From: Theocolax elegans | Taxonomy: Eukaryota; Arthropoda; Insecta; Hymenoptera; Cerocephalidae | Length of the DNA: 64,000 nt | Assembly (NCBI GenBank): GCA_026168455.1 | Contig: CM047431.1 | Location: 18,699,547-18,763,546 of the forward strand | Reading direction: 5' to 3' | Shown here: piece after piece, positions 33,095 through 43,463 of the stretch | Position numbering within the stretch: the first letter of the stretch is position 1 | How the letters are laid out: every line of letters begins with the position of its first letter | Notes under the pieces: model-generated | Databases searched by the model: none | What the model was told of the DNA's origin: nothing | What the model saw: only the letters and a program-made list of their open reading frames with translations | Position numbers and translations under genes: made by a program

Positions 33095-33335
33095 ATGAAG
33101 TTTATTCTGGTGGATCATGCGATGTATTTACAGAAATGATAGGTGCCAAAGGTAAAGATGTACTATATATTGGTGATCATATTTTTGGTGATATTTTGAA
33201 AAGTAAAAAAATTCGCGGATGGCGAACATTTTTAATAGTTCCAGAATTAGTTCAAGAACTACATGTTTGGACAGACAAATGTCAACTTTTTGCGGAACTT
33301 CAGAACTTGGATGTAATGCTTGGAGAAATGTATAA
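33095..33335 (+). CDS. Internal exon of a cytosolic purine 5'-nucleotidase (NT5C2-like) gene
   Basis: The translated exon is strikingly similar to the conserved HAD-fold region of cytosolic purine 5'-nucleotidase II, an enzyme that removes phosphate from IMP/GMP-type nucleotides in the cytosol. Landmarks are [20 protein letters not shown], then [18 protein letters not shown] (the acidic motif IGDHI.GDI that holds the metal site), then [19 protein letters not shown]. The exon is bounded by an acceptor (TTTTATAG before 33095) and a donor (GTAAG at 33336), splitting codons at both ends as expected for an internal coding exon. There are no stops or shifts. Other exons are not visible, so the gene must have long introns filled by the surrounding elements, or this is an isolated copied fragment. 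Confidence 0.85.
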
Positions 33336-33720
33336 GTAAGACATTTATTGCTTATTATTATTACACAACAATTGCGCACAATAACAGTTTTTATATATCA
33401 AGTGATACAATTGCCTCTCCTAAAGTTCGGCAACGCCACAGGTTGTTATGAAAGTTATTTAAACGTTAGAGAATCGTTGCTACAACGTGAAGAATATTGG
33501 TTAACAAGTTTTGAGATGGGTGAAAAGCATTATTATAACGTTTAATTAACGTTCAGAAGCTTTGTTTAAAAGTATATTAATATAGCTGGGATTGAATTTG
33601 ATTTCAATTCTGTTAAGTTTGAATTACCTTATTTCAATTACGTTAGTAGTCTAGTTTCATATCTACTTAAATATTTATAACAGCTTATTGTGTCATGCAG
33701 TTTTGTAATGTTATTAATCT
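33336..33720 (+). other. Presumed intron start, with one unassigned short frame
   Basis: Follows the exon donor. A 65-codon open frame (33348-33545, ending GEKHYYNV) has no recognised domain and no splice sites that would clearly join it to the exon. Confidence 0.4.
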
Positions 33721-34300
33721 TTAAAGGGCCAGGTTTTGAGGTTTCGAAACCTCCTTTGAAAGTGCCCAAATTCATGTCTTGTATCACCCATCAACTATAT
33801 ACAATGTTCCTATCATGGACCGAGCCGATATAACAGCTCTCCGGCCCTGGAGGTTCATGAAAAATTTTTAGTTCGGTAAAATAGGAATAAAATCATATTC
33901 TCAGGTTTCGAGATGTGCTGCATTCAGCTCTGGAGTTTAATCGGTCATAATTGGTCATAATCACGGTCATTCGAGGTCTAACAAGGTCACTTCAAGGTCA
34001 AATGCAGAAAGTATCATATATATTTGAACAAAAATTTTATCTAAGAGTAGCCCGAGGTGCTACATCTGAATCTGACATCTGATTGATTGTGAATAGACAT
34101 AATTATACTTATTCTTCTGGGTATATGGCTATCTCAGGGTTTATGTGTTTTGATTCGTGTTTTTTTTTAGAAATGTGTTGTTTTTTTAGAAATGTGAGTT
34201 TTTAGGCCTTCTACTCTCCTTCTGCTTCACCCTGAGCTAACGACATGGACGTAGAGAGTAATGTAGCTACCTTTTTCATTTTTCATATTTTCCTGTTTTT

Positions 34301-34860
34301 TTATACATTTTTTTTTATACATTTTTCTCTCATATTTTTATTGTAGTCCACTACACATATTGGTTTTATAATATCTTTATTAGTACTCCAATATTTCTTC
34401 CCTGTACTTGCATAACCAACTTCATGGACTGTTGTTGTCATGTAAACTTCTTTCTTGTCCATCCACTTTATTGCTAACCAAGAATCGGTATGAGCTACTT
34501 CAATTTCACCTCCGTTCAATTTACTGACAAGCTTGGGCATTCCTTTTCTGGTATCCTTCACAGTCCTATACACACCCGTATCTTTGTCATAGAGAAAATG
34601 AGCAAGTTGAGGAGACGAATACCAATTATCTATGAAGATAACGTGACTTTTGTTGAAATATGGTGTTAGGACGTCAACTACTATATCTCCTGAGATTCTC
34701 AAAGAATTTTTTCATAATCTGTATCAGGTCCTGCATAGATAGTGAATCGTAATGGGAATCCAGTCTCACAATCAACCAATTCGAAAATTTTATACTAAAC
34801 CTGTATCTTTTCAAGGGTAAATATTGCTTAAACTTCAATGTTTGATTGTAAATAGACATA
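34301..34860 (-). pseudogene. piggyBac transposase, partial second copy (catalytic middle)
   Basis: Minus-strand reading gives KQYLPLKRYRFSIKF, then in another frame a region with the first catalytic Asp (ELVDCETG), then after a frame change IFIDNWYSSPQLA (second Asp), RTVKDTRKGMPKLVSKLNGG and VVDYNKNM (third Asp). These are the DDE/D-type signature motifs of piggyBac transposases, which cut and paste DNA at TTAA. The copy supplies exactly the central part missing from the main copy at 35130-36300. Its C-terminal stretch (34296-34588) is also present in that copy. Confidence 0.85.
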
Positions 34861-35129
34861 ATTATACTTAATCTTCTGGGTATACGGCTATCTAAAGGTT
34901 TATGTGTTTTGATTCGTGCTTTTTTTTAGAAATGTGGAGTTTTTAGACCTATTCTCCTTCTACTTTACATTTTTTTTTATTTTTTATGTTTTTCTATTTT
35001 TTGTATACATTTTGCTATTTTTTTACATTTTTCCGTTTTGTCAGAAGTTTATTTTATATTTTTCTCACATCGCTCTTCTAAGATCTATATGAATCTATCG
35101 ATAACATCTGATTATGACTTTCTTTTATT

Positions 35130-36300
35130 TTTTATAAGTTTTTCCAACTTGATCAAGATAAGACTTCTTTGATGTGATAAGTTTGAAAACACAGATCTAT
35201 ACATAGAAAAACTTGACTAGTTTTACATTCATAAGTGCCTCGATGTCTGGTTCTATTCATGAGAGATAAACAGCAATTGCCTTTTTTCTTTTTCCCTTGA
35301 TCAATTTTCTGAGCAAAGTGTTTCCCAGTAAGTCGAGTATTTTCCTTTTTTTATACATTTTTTTTTATACATTTTTCTCTCATATTTTTATTGTAGTCCA
35401 CTACACATATTGGTTTTATAATATCTTTATTAGTACTCCAATATTTCTTCCCTGTACTTGCATAACCACTTCATGGACTGTTGTTGTCATGTAAACTTCT
35501 TCTTGTCCATCCACTTTATTGCTAACCAAGACTCGGTATGAGCTACTTCAATTTCACCTCCGTTCAATTTACTGACAAGCTGGGCATTCCTTTTCTGGTA
35601 TCCTTCACAGTCCTATACACACCCGTATCTTTGTCAACTTCAATCTTCCTTTCCACAGCATCAAACTTGCATCAATGCAAAGGTCTTTTGCAAAATGCAA
35701 AGTAGAGGAAAATTTTATATTTAAAAAATCTATTACAGGTTTAATTTTCCTCAGAGAGTGGTTCTTGTAGGGTGATACATTGTCCCTATTATTTTCAAAA
35801 TACAGAAAACGTAAAATTTGGAGAAATCTATTACGGGTCATATATTTTCTGAATTTTGGAGTGGATAATAAAGGATCCATACTCCAATAATCTTTGACAT
35901 TACACTTACGAACATCGAGCATGTTGATAGTTAGAACAAGAAAGATTCACAATTCTTCTACTGTTACATCTATCCATGGAGCCATATTAAAATGGAATGG
36001 ATCGGGATTTTGCTTCTGAAAGAGATTTGTTTGTACCAAAATTACTTTGAAAATATTCGTATCCATGAAGAATTCAAAGTAAGCTAATGGAGTATGCTCT
36101 GGTATAGGAATATTTTCATAAAAATTAGCATCACCTACAAAGTCTTTTATAGAAGAGAAATAGACAGACTTGAAAAATATACCGTCATTTCTCTCAGGAT
36201 CATCAAAGATTTCTAAAGAAGCATTTGGTTGGGATTTATCAGTCCTATCGTCAGCATACTCATGTTCTGGTTCTGATTCACCACTACTCCAAGCACTCAT
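35130..36300 (-). pseudogene. piggyBac transposase, main copy with internal deletion
   Basis: Begins with an acidic N-terminus (MSAWSSGESEPEHEY) and the conserved TPLAYFEFFMD region. It continues after a frame change near 35945 with WSMDPLLSTPKFRKYM, NRFLQILRFLYFENN and IDASLMLWKGR. At about 35636 the central catalytic region is deleted, and the sequence joins directly to RTVKDTRKGMP and on to VVDYNKNM. It ends with the Cys/His-rich C-terminal zinc region (TGKHFAQKI, then TYECKTSQVFLCIDLCFQTY). It cannot encode an active enzyme. Confidence 0.85.
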
Positions 36301-36489
36301 TATTTTGGCTTAAGGAAGGAAATTTCTGTTGTAGACTGGTGATGGACTCTATGAGTTGTTAAGCTGAATACCACAATTTTGTATGTATGGAAATACCAAA
36401 TTAAAATCAAAAGGTATTCCGTAGGCAAGATAGTAAAGATGAGTATGAAAGTGAAAAACAAGAGAGGATATTCAACTAAAACGATCAAA

Positions 36490-37435
36490 TGAAAAGTACG
36501 AAAGTATTGTAACGGTTAGCAATAGCTTGTCGCAAGCAAATCGTCGAGTCTCGTCTTTTCCCTTGACTTATACCGTTGAGACGACTGTTCTTGTATCAGG
36601 ACACTCAACTACGGTGTTCCGCCACGTAGCAATCGAGAGTGGAATTAGCCTCTCTTCCGCTCCGGTGGTTGCCTGTATGCAGGCGATCTATAAGTGACTT
36701 ATGTCACAGCATGAATACGCTTTTCAAGAGTATCCTCTATGATTTTGTACCTGGTGTCTTTCTATTATACGATCATGTTGAAATACTGTTTGAACTACGT
36801 CACTACGTTGTTTGTTATTACGATACTGTTTGAAAACGAATAGATAGAAACATATGATCTGCTTATGTCGTAGGTATGCTCAGAAATCAAGCATTGTTCC
36901 CTATTCACTATCTTTTCTTCTAGAATAAATTTCTAGTTATTTTAACTTTAATTTTAATTGTACGACCTAAATTATGATGATATATACGTTTCTAGCAAAA
37001 ACTATTTCTGTAATTTTACTGGCTAACTACTTGTACGAGAATAGATTCATAAATTTATCTGAATAATGATATTGATAGAAATGCGATTGGTTGAATGAGA
37101 AAATTCTGTGTCAAGCGTCTCAAAAACATAAAAGCCAATTTTAAATATTTCCCAGGGTATATTCTTAACATGACCTTGGAGGAATCTTCATCTCTATTTT
37201 TTTGTCAAAATGACGTAAAACCCGAATTCGGTGACTCCAAAAACATAAAGATATCTTTTGCAATGATTCAAATCCTATTGCTAGGTTTGACCTACAAATG
37301 ACCTTCATTGACCTTGACTCTGAAGTGATAAGGTCAAACCAACTTCAGATATGAACTTAGCGCATCAATTTACTTAAGGATAAAGAGGTATGCTTGCATT
37401 ACGTTTTTGAGCCGACATATCGGCTTTCCGGTCCT
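36490..37435. other. Non-coding right part of the piggyBac element
   Basis: Probably the transposase promoter side. It holds TGTAACGG at 36510 but no LTR body. Short frames here have no recognisable domains. Confidence 0.5.
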
Positions 37436-37439
37436 TTAA

Positions 37440-38150
37440 AGGATAATTACTAAGTAATGATATTTCCTAAACATTATAATTACTTTGTAAGTAATAAGTT
37501 TATTCTAGTATTCTTAATTATATGAAATAATTTCTAGTTATCATTAGTATTTATTTTATATTTTTACTTATCGCTCTTTAAATCTACTTTATTATTTTAC
37601 TAATTTTTATTTATTTTATTCAGTTTCTTTATTATTTTGTTTATTTTCAAACACCTGCATGTAGCAAATGTGAACGAAATATTGTTATTTCCAACCTGGC
37701 TACATTCTTCAATATAACGCATTGAAACCTAATAACATTTATTATCCTAGATCTTTGAAAACACTAATCTATCAACTCAAAAAGTGAATTTAATAAGATT
37801 CATAATATTAGTATCACCTTTACTCATAATAATAATTCGTTGCAGATTCATAATATTGTGAACAATAGTATGATTAATAATAGTTCTTTGTTACTACTCT
37901 CTATCACAATATGCCCCTATATTAACCAGAAAAGCAATTTTCCAAAAAGTGTAAACAAATTCTGAACACGAATGGTCAGCTATTATTGGACAACATACAA
38001 TTTAATTACTTATCTAATTAGCTAATTGAAAATTTAAAATGCGGTAACAAAATATTCTAGAACATTCTTTTATACCTAGGCATGGTAATAAGGTAACGGA
38101 TATTCCACATTATATCACACTTTCTTACAAGTAATTGATGAATGCAATTT
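37440..38150. other. AT-rich spacer
   Basis: No gene or repeat was recognised. Confidence 0.5.
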
Positions 38151-38159
38151 AAACTAGCT

Positions 38160-38803
38160 GACGAGATGTAGAACATCTCCAAAACGATACCCTACCGATC
38201 CCCGAATGTTGGACATGATGCAGGCGAGCGCATGGGTCACCTTTGTTGCAGTCTACCGACCGGATTGTCTTTCTGCCAACCGTAAAGGTGGCGTACGTCC
38301 TCTTCTTTTTTCGGGAGATGAGCACCGCCTCTGTTTTTTCTGCCGCCAGACTCAATCCCTGGCTGCTCAGCCAGTCCGTTCCTTCCTCGATAAAGACGTC
38401 TCCGAGGTATTGAACCTCTTCGACGCTCTTCGCGACGACAACGAGTGCAAGATCGTCGACGTAAACGACGTTCCAGAAAACGGCCTCAAGACAGAGCTCT
38501 GGGGCAGGCCCCTCTTTCTTTTTGCCCTTGCGCACTACAGTAGCCTAGTCAGGGACTTTGACTGATTCCACCGATCTCAGAAACGGATGTCGAAGCATCT
38601 GTTGGCCCATTTTTGTTAGTGGGCTGCTTCGACCCCATCTTCCTTTTCTCCGGAGGATGCTGAGGTGGTGAGGGCCTTTCCTTCTCCACCGGCCTCCTTT
38701 GACGCTCTTCAGCGCGGAAGATGGGCGACGTTTGGCACATTCCATCCTTACGCGCATCTGCCATTTTAATTTTCGGCGCTGTCGAGCACACAGCAATGCT
38801 CAC
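38160..38803 (-). pseudogene. R1-clade-like non-LTR retrotransposon remnant
   Basis: The minus strand encodes an RT fragment with the catalytic box VVYVDDLALVVVAKS, followed by LSSQGLSLAAEKTEAVLIS and VGRKTI, typical of the R1/LOA-type RT palm end. After a frame change it goes on with THALACIMSNIRGSVG. Upstream (38545-38803) is a separate basic, Pro/Ser-rich frame starting MSIAVCSTAPKIKMADARK that I cannot assign; it may be from the element's first ORF. The RT core before YVDD is absent, so the piece is a deletion product. Confidence 0.75.
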
Positions 38804-38809
38804 CCGCGT

Positions 38810-40040
38810 GTATTCATCAAGAGCCCTGCTTGTTATACTCCAAATTTTGTAATTCTAAATCGATAACAAGTTGAGAATAATAATAACAGTATAAAAGAAT
38901 GCGAACGTCAAATTGCGTAAATGACCTGATTATTATATTTTTATAAACTGGTATATATTTTTATAACTGCTTTACATTGCAGACACGATCATTAAATGTT
39001 TGTCGTAAGTCAGACAGTTCGGTGGTGAGCTCCAAGGGCTTCTGGGTAGGCCGCATTAAAAAGCGGATTAAAAAAAGTGGGGAGCGCATGCGCAGTACGC
39101 GTTTCCAACCCGCGACAGAAGTTGATCAATCTGTCAACTACATTTTATATTTGAAAAAGCGGAAAAATTTGGTGATATCTCAGGATTTAATGATCCGAAT
39201 TTCATGATTCTTTTTTTAATTTGATATAGCATACAAAAATATTAAGAATGGCGTGGTTTATGTTTTAAACAAAAAATAATTTACGCAAGAAATATAATAC
39301 ACTTTATTGTTTATAATTATAGCAAGGATAATTATATTCAGATTTAATTATAAATTGATAAATAAATAAGGGCAATACTAATAAATAGATAATTGTTCGC
39401 TATTTGATATTTATGAAAAATATGTATGTATATTTCTCGAAGCTAATTGAATAACTATGATAGTTACTATTTTTCATGCAATGATCGTATACTATAACAT
39501 AATTATTTATTCATTAATAACATCTATACTTATTTAATAAGTTTTTATTAGAATGTTAATACTTTTTTTAATGCTATAATTATAAACAATGAACTGTATT
39601 ATATTTCTTACGTAAATTATTTTTTAGATTTCGCAACCAAGAAATCTCAACGGAAAACGATTGAAGAGAATCAAATATATATAATAAGACATCTTATATG
39701 TAATGTAGAGGTTTCATAACAAGAAGTACTACATTTATCCCGAGAGAACATAAGGCATAAGATTCAGCTTAGAACCTAATAATAGGATTGATTGATTGCC
39801 TGAAAAAAATCACCTCTGCTAAAAATAATAAATAACGATAGGAACAAATCACACTCTTCACACAACATAAATCCATTCAGCACCAGTACCACTATAACAA
39901 CACTCCACTTATGATATACCTCCGATACCAAACTACAACATGAATTCCCCCTATGCCAAAATTGATAATTCCACATTTCACCGAGAGAAACGAGTCAGTG
40001 AAATTCTTAAATAATGGTGCATAGAATTTAGGGAAATAAA
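38810..40040. other. AT-rich stretch with a GC-richer block at 39010-39120
   Basis: No gene was recognised. The block near 39080 includes GCGCATGCGC, the palindromic core of NRF1-type promoter sites in animals, but there is no other evidence of a promoter. Confidence 0.4.
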
Positions 40041-40044
40041 GAGA

Positions 40045-40585
40045 AATCACCCAGGCTCTTTCTTAGACAATTTATATAAATGCTCTAGAAGATATCAACT
40101 AACAACAGACGATCGATCTCTCCCAGCTGTTCTTCATGATGAATTATGGTGTTTATTCCGTAGAGAAAGTAGGAATTGGATAACATACAAAGATTTTATT
40201 CTTGCACTTAGAATTCAGTACTGTAGATAAGATATAATACACCACTTACAACACGCAAAAAAATTATTATAAGAATGCAAAGTCCATTTAAAGACATATC
40301 GACGTGTTTATCCGAGCTCAGGAATTTCTTGGACCAACTATAACCACCGTTGCCTGTGATTGAACAACTAGACATCGTGTACGATAACCTTCGTCTATAT
40401 TATTAATTTTCATCATTTTTCGAATTGCAAATGTTATGGAAAACGGACGAAGCACGGAAACGCCAGGATAAATTATATCACCCTCCAACAGTGGAGGACG
40501 ACGAACTCTCTTTCGACTCGACATATGAGCCAAGTACGCCCAAGCAATGGGGCAAAGTTAGGGACAAACAGTTAATCCAAAAATA
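40045..40585 (+). pseudogene. Ty3/gypsy gag fragment
   Basis: The first frame (40045-40230) reads a Retrotrans_gag-type capsid segment (GSFLDNLYKCSRRYQLT, PAVLHDELWCLFRRESRNWI). After frame changes it continues with SPFKDISTCLSELRNFLDQL, PPLPVIEQLDIVYDNLRLYY and YHPPTVEDDELSFDSTYEPS. Domain order is conserved but frames are broken by stops and indels. It lies next to, and in the opposite orientation from, the family B copy at 40716-43020. Confidence 0.75.
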
Positions 40586-40715
40586 GCAGCAATAGTAATT
40601 TTAGAGGAACCAACGATGACAGCGCCTATCCAGCAACCTCCAGCACCCCAAAAAGTTTATTTTTCATCTGACTATATGTACTTGCTTACAAATCCAATAA
40701 AGTTATTGAATATAT

Positions 40716-41256
40716 TGTGACGGAAATCGTCACACAATCAATTCACGACGAAAATAATATTTAAATTCGCTAGTTATAAGTTGTAATGCCGCGGCGAGCG
40801 TCTTCGCGAACCGCGCTTGCATTCGCGCACGACCCTGTCCTTATTTACACACTGGCAACTTGTACACACACAATAAGAGGTACCCGGCGGAGCCGCGTGC
40901 TCGACCCTCTTTCGGCGAAACCGTGCACAGTATCTCGTCACACTTTTAGGCGTATGTACCCTCGACTCACCGAGCGGTACTTCTGGGTAAAATTATACTG
41001 ATCCGCCTCGATCGGCGGACAGATATACACTAATTAGGCGATCGCCTAATTTTCCGAAAAAGGGATGAGAGTGGGAAACACACACACTCTCTCGCGCTCT
41101 CATCGCTACGTATTGTCGCGCGCGTAATTGCACACTCGTAAATGAAACAAACAATTGTCGTCGGTTGGTCTAGACATACCAAAGGCTCCGACGACTTACA
41201 ATTAGCAAATTTAAATATTCTATTCGTCGTGAATAGATTGTGTGACGATTTCCGTC
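40716..41256 (-). repeat. LTR of family B (minus copy) with long terminal inverted repeats
   Basis: Both ends read TGTGACGGAAATCGTCACAC or its near-complement, and inverted similarity extends about 66 bp inwards, much longer than normal LTR termini. The body is the inverse of 62918-63388. On the minus strand it follows a G-rich polypurine-like tract near 41258-41272, so it is the 3' LTR of this copy. Confidence 0.75.
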
Positions 41257-41333
41257 AGAAAGCCCCACCCCTAGACTTCACTTCCCTCGGGAGGGCCGAG
41301 TCGAAAAAAGCCTAGCCTTAGCTGACTGTACTC

Positions 41334-41967
41334 ACGTATGCCGATACGTTTTCCCTACCGCTTTACATGGCAACCCGAGGTGGTACATATCTCTTTACAT
41401 CGGATATGTGTACCTCGGTTCGTTTCCGACCAGACTTTTTAGTTTAAGAACTACTGGAAATCGTACTTCTTTAACTTCAAAGGCTCTGTCATACTTTGTT
41501 GCCAGTTTAGCAGAAATGCCTTACGCACCTTAAGAAAGTGTACGGCAAATTTAAATCATAAGTCTTGAGGACCTGCTTGAGATGCCTTAGAGTTCAGACA
41601 TATCAGACACAGTAAGACAAATTGGCGGGTATCGTGGTAGATACCTGGCCAATATTAATCTCTTGCAACGCGTTCGTAAGTTTTTTCAAACCCCATGTAA
41701 CCCATAGATTGGTGGAAATGAGAATCTAGTAGAACTCGGTTCCTTTGCTCTAAGGGTAGCACCAGACACCAGCCTTCCTCTCGTTCTGTTACAGAGTCCA
41801 GGAGTTTACCGCTTGTAAAACTATATAGCATATCATCCTCAACTTTCCACTCCTGAAATATTCGAGGGCATGAGCGTACATCGTTTAATTTAGCAATATA
41901 CCATGGATCTGTAATTACTTTAAACGAGGCAATCTCTTCGTTGCAGAACTGTGGGTTGACAGCATGA
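41334..41967 (-). pseudogene. Family B pol stub (H2C2 region plus integrase tail)
   Basis: Minus-strand sequence co-linear with 62080-62690. It runs from EEIASFKVITDPWYIAKLND through WCLVLPLEQRNRVLLDSHFH and EKTYERVARD (stop, then YWPGIYHD) to QAGPQ, and then jumps at about 41545-41568 to the integrase C-terminal tail. The integrase catalytic core is absent, at the same point as in the plus copy. Upstream it joins directly to the leader at about 41968, so gag, protease, RT and most of RNase H are deleted. Confidence 0.85.
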
Positions 41968-41974
41968 GAAGTTG

Positions 41975-43020
41975 TGGCTAATCACACACTTAACACTCGC
42001 ACCAAATTTAAATTAATTATTTAACTTACTCACAAGTCTAAATAAGTAATGTTTATAATAGTATCTTGTGACTCACACACACACCAAAACTCTAAACAAT
42101 TGCTTTGCTTCTGCAAGCACAAATAATTACTAAAAGAGAAAAATCTTAGATTGTAAATTTCAACGATTACCCAAAATATCTCTCTCGCCAATTATAATCC
42201 TACAGGTTCCTCACTAGCGAAAAGGAGAATTTATTTTGTTACGGAAATTGAAATAATTAAAGCCTTTATTTATTAATAAATGAAAAAACAACAACTATAA
42301 AGGAAGAAAAGACAGAAAAAATTCAATTATTTATCTCGCTAACGAGTCTTTTAATATATATAAATAAACACAGTGTCTTGTGATTCACACAAACCAGGAC
42401 ACTATTTATTATTTTGCTTATCCAACCCAAAAAAAAATTTTCCTTTATAATTTACACTACAAACACAAATTTAAATTAAATTATTTAAAAAAAAGTAGGG
42501 GTGTTTACGAAATATTATAAATCCCGTATGGTTTGCAACAAAATAATTATTTCGCTAGTTGTCGTCCCAAACGACAACCTTTCCAGCGAAATATATTTAT
42601 TTTATCCTAAAATGGACTAAATAAATAATTTATGTTGCTACCAAGTTGAAATAATTTATATTTCCTTTTTTAAATAATTTGAACGAAAAGGAAATGAAAA
42701 TTTAATTATTTAAATTGCTAACATGTCTAAACAAGTAAATGCATAGACCGAATTATTTTATTCAAACACACCAAAAGTTATTTGGAACCAATTATTTAAC
42801 TAACAAACAAATTTAAATAATTGGTAAAAATGTGCGGAGATATTTATTTCCTTTTTTTAAACACACAAAAGAGAAAAGAAAGTTTTTAATATATATTAAA
42901 AATTCGCAGCAAATAACGAATACAAAATATTAAGTTAAGTGCCGATCGATAAAATATATGCAAAAAAATTCAATTATTTAACTCACTCGCGAGTCTAAAT
43001 AATTTGTTAAATGATGATGT
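41975..43020 (-). repeat. Family B leader (minus copy)
   Basis: Inverse of 56540-56640 plus 57600-58430. AT-rich, with hairpins followed by AAATAATT-type motifs, e.g. 42551-42590 (TTCGCT and GTTGTCGT stems). At 42886-42900 it holds the uninterrupted version of the site where a TIR transposon sits in the plus copy. Confidence 0.8.
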
Positions 43021-43463
43021 TAAATAATGCACGTCACTTATTCACAATCACTTATAAATAGGTTTTTCATTAATAAAAATATGTGTGGTGTACAGCGTTT
43101 GAATAGAGTAAACGTGTTCGATTCACATCCTAATCGAGAGTGTTATCGCTGTTCGAAAAACTCTCAACGTTCGTTACACAGCGCTGCGATGTCTTGTGTG
43201 GCTAAACATGAAAATGCGCGAAGTTCAAATTCTTAACAACCGCCCACCTTGAACTAATCGAGTTCAAGGAAATTAACGTTAATGCTTGTATAATCATTCA
43301 TAGTAAAATTGAACTACATAACATCGGATATTTGTTGTACAGAATTCGCATATTACAATATTACTTATAACTAAAGATTTATAAAGGTATAAAATGTAAA
43401 GTTACATGCTGAGGAAATAAAAAATGTATGTGTATAACTTAAATTATCGTGTTGGTTTTGTTT
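43021..43463. other. Unassigned, between family B and BEL/Pao remnants
   Basis: May contain BEL/Pao 3' sequence on the minus strand. A short direct/inverted match AACTTCGCGC...CTTGAACTAATCGAGTTCAAGG (a hairpin at about 43249-43270) is seen. No gene was recognised. Confidence 0.4.

Larger units (their letters stand above)
33725..37435 (-). mobile_element. piggyBac element, TTAA-flanked (rearranged)
   Basis: TTAA lies at 33721-33724 and 37436-37439. The ends are AGGGCCAGG and its inverted relative CCGGTCCT, giving a short TIR. This is the hallmark of piggyBac insertion. Near each end a GAGCCGA(T/C)AT...TCCGG(C/T)CCT block recurs, possibly a subterminal binding sequence. The interior carries a transposase gene on the minus strand that has been deleted and partly duplicated, and about 0.9 kb of AT-rich non-coding sequence on the right. 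Confidence 0.85.

Noticed and set aside
36510..36640. LTR start TGTAACGG inside the piggyBac element
   Set aside because: Only the eight-base start matches; no LTR body, end or target duplication is visible.
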